Source: CAZKVJ01 sp964556225 (GTDB taxonomy: Bacteria; Actinomycetota; Acidimicrobiia; Acidimicrobiales; Ilumatobacteraceae). Taken from it: a stretch of 39,126 nt of DNA. Both the position numbers and the translations under genes were made by a program. Shown in pieces: positions 35,501 through 39,126 of this stretch (position 1 is the stretch's first letter; every line of letters begins with the position of its first letter). The notes below the pieces were generated by a model, which had not been told where the DNA came from, did not search any database, and was given only the letters and a program-made list of their open reading frames with translations. The stretch lies in the NCBI GenBank assembly GCA_964556225.1, contig CAZKVJ010000024.1, positions 1-39,126 on the forward strand, in the 5' to 3' direction.

Positions 35501-36035
35501 ATCTGGGTCGACGGCGACCCGTCGGACCGGCCGTTCAAGGGCTGGCAGGACCGCCCGGACGACTACAAGGTGTTCCGCTGGCTGGTGCGGGCCCGGGTCA
35601 ACCCGTCGATCGTGAAGGGCATCGCCCGGGCCTGGTTCCACTTCCACGTCGCCACCCACGGCAGCGTCGAGGGGCACGAGACCCGCCCGGACGGCCTGGC
35701 CCGCAACCCGCGCACCAACTACCAGGCCGGCTACCGGTACGGCAGCCACCAGTCCGTCACCCGGGCCTGGCTGCGCCCGACGCTGATGACCGACACGATG
35801 AACCGCAAGGACGGCGTCGGCCAGCTCATCGGCAAGGGCTTCGAGCTCGACGTCTACTGCGCCGACGGCGCGCCGAAGGAGTCCTTCGTGAAGATGGAGA
35901 AGGCCGAGGACGGCGCCGAGTCCACCGAGGGGCTCTGGTACCCGGCCGAGATGGGCTACCGCCCCGGCCACGAGAACACCGCAATGCAGACGTTCCTCGC
36001 CGGCGGCTTCGTCGGCCCGTCCGGAGAGGTAAGCA

Positions 36036-36043
<8 letters not shown>
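32513..36043 (+). CDS. nxrA: Molybdopterin oxidoreductase catalytic subunit, nitrite oxidoreductase (NxrA)-like
   Basis: Catalytic alpha subunit of a type II DMSO reductase family enzyme, 1176 residues. A twin-arginine motif (TRRDLLAASPAVLLAAL, R19-R20) predicts Tat export. The N-terminal Fe-S site aligned by eye on NarG gives C86, D90, C94 and C134 (MCGPNDTHGC; DPRACVSG), with Cys in place of the NarG histidine and Asp in place of its first cysteine. The Mo ligand is D295 in SWHTDLPPGHPMVTGQQT. Long stretches (YGKATDLYGNQASQRWD; LWGMNWIATKMPEGHW) read like Nitrospira/anammox NxrA rather than NarG. The ATG at 32513 has AAGGGG upstream; an in-frame ATG at 32495 is possible. The 163-nt leader shows no clear promoter. 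Whether it oxidises nitrite, reduces nitrate or uses another oxyanion is not decidable here. Confidence 0.85.
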
Positions 36044-37175
<1,132 letters not shown>

Positions 37176-37185
37176 GGAGCCGAGC

Positions 37186-38118
37186 ATGACGACCACCCGC
37201 ACCTCCTCGCCCGGGCTCTCTCGTCGCGGCCTGCTCGCCGGCGGCCTGGCCGGCGCCGGCACGCTCGCCCTCGCCGCCTGCGCCCCGGACGAGCCCGATG
37301 CCACCGCGTCCGACGCGGTCCAGGTCGCCCGGGTCCGCCGGGCGCCGGTCGACGACCCGGCATCGGAGACCTGGCGGTCGGCGATGCCGGCGGTCATCGC
37401 GATGGATGCCCAGGCCATCGCCCTCCCCTACCGCGAGACGCCACTCGTGCCGCAGATCTCGGTCCGGGCGGTGCACGACGGCGAGACCATCGCGTTCCGG
37501 CTGACGTGGACCGACACGGGGACCGAGGACCTCACGGTCAAGGTCGACGACTTCCGTGACGCCTGCGCGGTGCTCCTGGCGCCCGGCGACGGCGACCAGG
37601 CCGAGCGGATGATGGGCAGTGCCGCGGCGCCGGCCACGCTGCTGCAGTGGAAGGCCGACTGGCAGCGCGACCTCGACGAGGGAGTGCAGGGGATGGCCGC
37701 CGTCTACCCGAACCGCTCGATCGACGTCTACACCCCGCTCATCTCCGACGATCCGCGCGACCTCACGCCGGCCGACTACGAGGCCGCCGGGGTCACCCAG
37801 TGGCTGCCCGGGCTGCACGTCGGCAACCCCCTGTCGGGGTCGACGCGCACCACGTGCGTGGAGAAGCTCGTGGCATGGGGGTTCGGGACCGCCACCACCA
37901 CCGCCACCCAGAACGCCATGGGTCGCGGCATGCGCGGCGACTCGGGGTGGGCCGTGGTCGTCGCGAAGCCGATGGCGGCAACGGACCCTGACGAGCTCGA
38001 CCTCCACCCCGGACGCGCCTACACCTGCGCGTTCGCGCTCTGGGCCGGCAACGAGGCCGACTCGGGGGGGCGCAAGACGCCGAGCAAGCTCGCCCACCGT
38101 CTCCTGGTGGCGGGCTGA
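37186..38118 (+). CDS. Heme-b-binding gamma subunit (EbdC/DdhC-like), predicted Tat lipoprotein
   Basis: The 310-residue gamma subunit of a type II Mo enzyme, of the ethylbenzene dehydrogenase/DMS dehydrogenase heme-b family. The N-terminus combines a twin-arginine motif (LSRRGLLAGGLAGAGTLALAAC, R13-R14) with a lipobox (L29-A-A-C32), predicting export and lipid anchoring. The beta-sandwich follows (ISVRAVHDGETIAFRLTWTD), then ERMMGSAAAPATLLQWKADW; Met142/143 is the likely axial heme ligand by analogy with EbdC, and the second ligand is not assigned. No CxxCH heme-c motif is present. It starts 10 nt after nxrB with GGAG upstream. Confidence 0.8.
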   Translation: MTTTRTSSPGLSRRGLLAGGLAGAGTLALAACAPDEPDATASDAVQVARVRRAPVDDPASETWRSAMPAVIAMDAQAIALPYRETPLVPQISVRAVHDGETIAFRLTWTDTGTEDLTVKVDDFRDACAVLLAPGDGDQAERMMGSAAAPATLLQWKADWQRDLDEGVQGMAAVYPNRSIDVYTPLISDDPRDLTPADYEAAGVTQWLPGLHVGNPLSGSTRTTCVEKLVAWGFGTATTTATQNAMGRGMRGDSGWAVVVAKPMAATDPDELDLHPGRAYTCAFALWAGNEADSGGRKTPSKLAHRLLVAG

Positions 38119-38119
38119 C

Positions 38120-38836
38120 ATGGCCGCCACCACCGCCTCCCGCCACGACGTGCTGGTCGCCCGCGCCGTGGCGTACGCGCTCCTCGCCCAGCTGCTCGGC
38201 CCCGACCCCACCCCGCTGACCGACACCGAGCACCTCGACGCGCTGCGCGAGGCGCTCGATCGATCCGGCGACACACGAGCCGCGGCTCGCCTGGCCGACG
38301 TCGGGCCCCGCCCCGCCGGCGAGGTCACCGACCTCACCCGGCGCTGGATCCGCTGGTTCGACCACGGCCGCATCGCGCCGTACGAGTGCTCGAACACCCC
38401 GCCCTCCGCCGGTGGCCACACGCCACGCCTCGCCGACGTGGCCGGCTTCTACAAGGCGTTCGGCATGGCCGTGTCGCGGGAGCGGCCTGACCACGTGGTG
38501 GCGGAGCTCGAGTTCGCGTCGGTCGTGTCGCTCTCCGAGGCGCAGGCCCGCGAGCGGGCCGACGACGAGGCGGCCGACGTGTGCGCTCAGGCGGCGAGGG
38601 TGTTCCTGCGCGACCACCTCGGCGGCTGGCTCGACACCTGGGCGGCGCGCATCGGCGAGACCGACGTCCTGGCGCCGTGGGCACCGTTCGCCGCCGCGGC
38701 CGCCGACCTGGTCACCGCCGACGCCGCCAGCCGCAACGTCGTGCCGGTGCGCTCGACGGCGGCGTTCACCGACGCCGTCGAGCCGTTCGACGACCAGGCC
38801 CCGCTCCCCTACTGCGGCAGCGACTCCGAGGATTGA
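38120..38836 (+). CDS. TorD/NarJ-family maturation chaperone for the Mo enzyme
   Basis: A 238-residue all-helical cytoplasmic chaperone of the TorD/DmsD/NarJ superfamily, which binds the catalytic subunit and its Tat leader during cofactor insertion. The family motif is IAPYECSNTPPSAGGHTPRL (about residues 85-104) followed by ADVAGFYKAFGM. It starts 1 nt after the gamma-subunit stop, closing a four-gene operon in the order alpha-beta-gamma-delta, as in dimethylsulfide and ethylbenzene dehydrogenase operons. Confidence 0.85.
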   Translation: MAATTASRHDVLVARAVAYALLAQLLGPDPTPLTDTEHLDALREALDRSGDTRAAARLADVGPRPAGEVTDLTRRWIRWFDHGRIAPYECSNTPPSAGGHTPRLADVAGFYKAFGMAVSRERPDHVVAELEFASVVSLSEAQARERADDEAADVCAQAARVFLRDHLGGWLDTWAARIGETDVLAPWAPFAAAAADLVTADAASRNVVPVRSTAAFTDAVEPFDDQAPLPYCGSDSED

Positions 38837-38852
38837 GCCGCGATCACGGCCG

Positions 38853-39126
38853 TCAGGAGGCGATCGGTGACCAGTCGCTGATGACGATGCCGCAGTTCAC
38901 GGGGGCGGCGCAGCCGTTGTAGAGGCCGTCCTCGCCGGGTGCCGTCTCGGCGCCCGCCGCGGTGACCCGCACGACGTGCACCTGGTCGGCCATGTACGCC
39001 TTGTCGGGTGCGAGCGTGCCGGTGCCGCCACTGGCCAGCGCGATCGGCACCTCGCCGAGCGCCAGCATGGCTTCCATCATCGAGTCCCGCGTGGGGTTGA
39101 CGCCGGCGCTCGTCAGCGCGGCCTCG
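38853..39126 (-). CDS. Periplasmic substrate-binding protein, 3' part only
   Basis: C-terminal 90 residues of a protein that begins outside the window (frame open to base 39126). The segment AALTSAGVNPTRDSMMEAML, followed by a glycine-rich loop and DQVHVVRVTAAG, matches the end of type I periplasmic binding proteins of branched-chain amino acid/urea-type ABC transporters. Two cysteines near the end (NGCAAPVNCGIV) could form a disulfide, in keeping with an extracytoplasmic location. It converges on the Mo-enzyme operon with a 16-nt gap. The ligand is unknown. Confidence 0.6.
   Translation of the reverse strand, partial: EAALTSAGVNPTRDSMMEAMLALGEVPIALASGGTGTLAPDKAYMADQVHVVRVTAAGAETAPGEDGLYNGCAAPVNCGIVISDWSPIAS

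Noticed and set aside
32438..35971. A 1177-codon open frame antisense to the nxrA-like gene
   Set aside because: It mirrors the codon structure of nxrA in a GC-rich genome and its translation is low-complexity Val/Asp/Gly/Leu/His without any domain; nxrA has clear cofactor motifs.

Overview
The window reads as one scaffold of a very GC-rich actinobacterium, most likely an uncultured member of the Acidimicrobiia. That placement is inference. It rests on the GC content, a mycothiol synthase gene (mshD), actinobacterial families such as DUF3499 and DUF6285, frequent GTG starts, and a recurrent TANNNT box 6-8 nt before start codons that suggests leaderless mRNAs. A run of exactly 100 Ns (29281-29380) marks a scaffold gap, so this is probably a draft or metagenome-derived assembly.

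Left part (1-11.6 kb): a truncated-looking HTH protein, then dnaG-rpoD (translationally coupled) and ppdK-terC on the minus strand. A divergent M50 membrane protease follows, then a YgfZ/GcvT-like protein, and a GroES-like/hisI/trpE operon.

Middle part (11.6-29 kb): an alpha/beta hydrolase faces a VOC + aldo-keto reductase pair. Next is a compact hisC-hisB-hisH-hisA-hisF operon in which every junction is a 4-nt ATGA or GTGA overlap. A structured intergenic region lies between a small gene and nth. mshD-pepF follows, then two citrate-synthase fragments lying back to back on opposite strands, rlmN, an NfeD/SPFH membrane pair, a phosphotransferase-fold kinase with DUF6285, an M23 peptidase, an ABC ATPase, an SRPBCC protein and a small secreted coiled-coil protein. 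Two copies of a near-identical 47-49 nt palindrome sit at 13675-13723 and 29201-29247. The first supplies the stop codon of hisF.

Right part (29-39.1 kb): DUF3499 runs into the assembly gap. Two glycosyltransferases follow, and then the most notable locus of the window: a four-gene operon (32513-38836) for a molybdopterin enzyme of the type II DMSO reductase family. Its catalytic and Fe-S subunits look most like the nitrite oxidoreductase (NXR) clade of Nitrospira and anammox bacteria. The operon holds a Tat-exported catalytic alpha subunit, a four-cluster Fe-S beta subunit, a gamma subunit of the heme-b family that carries both a Tat motif and a lipobox, and a TorD/NarJ-type maturation chaperone. 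The predicted enzyme works on the outer face of the membrane, passing electrons between an N-oxyanion (nitrite/nitrate, inferred) and an unknown membrane or soluble carrier through Mo, the Fe-S clusters and heme b. The physiological direction cannot be read from the sequence. The window ends in the 3' part of a periplasmic substrate-binding protein gene. No rRNA, tRNA, CRISPR array, transposase or phage gene was recognised.
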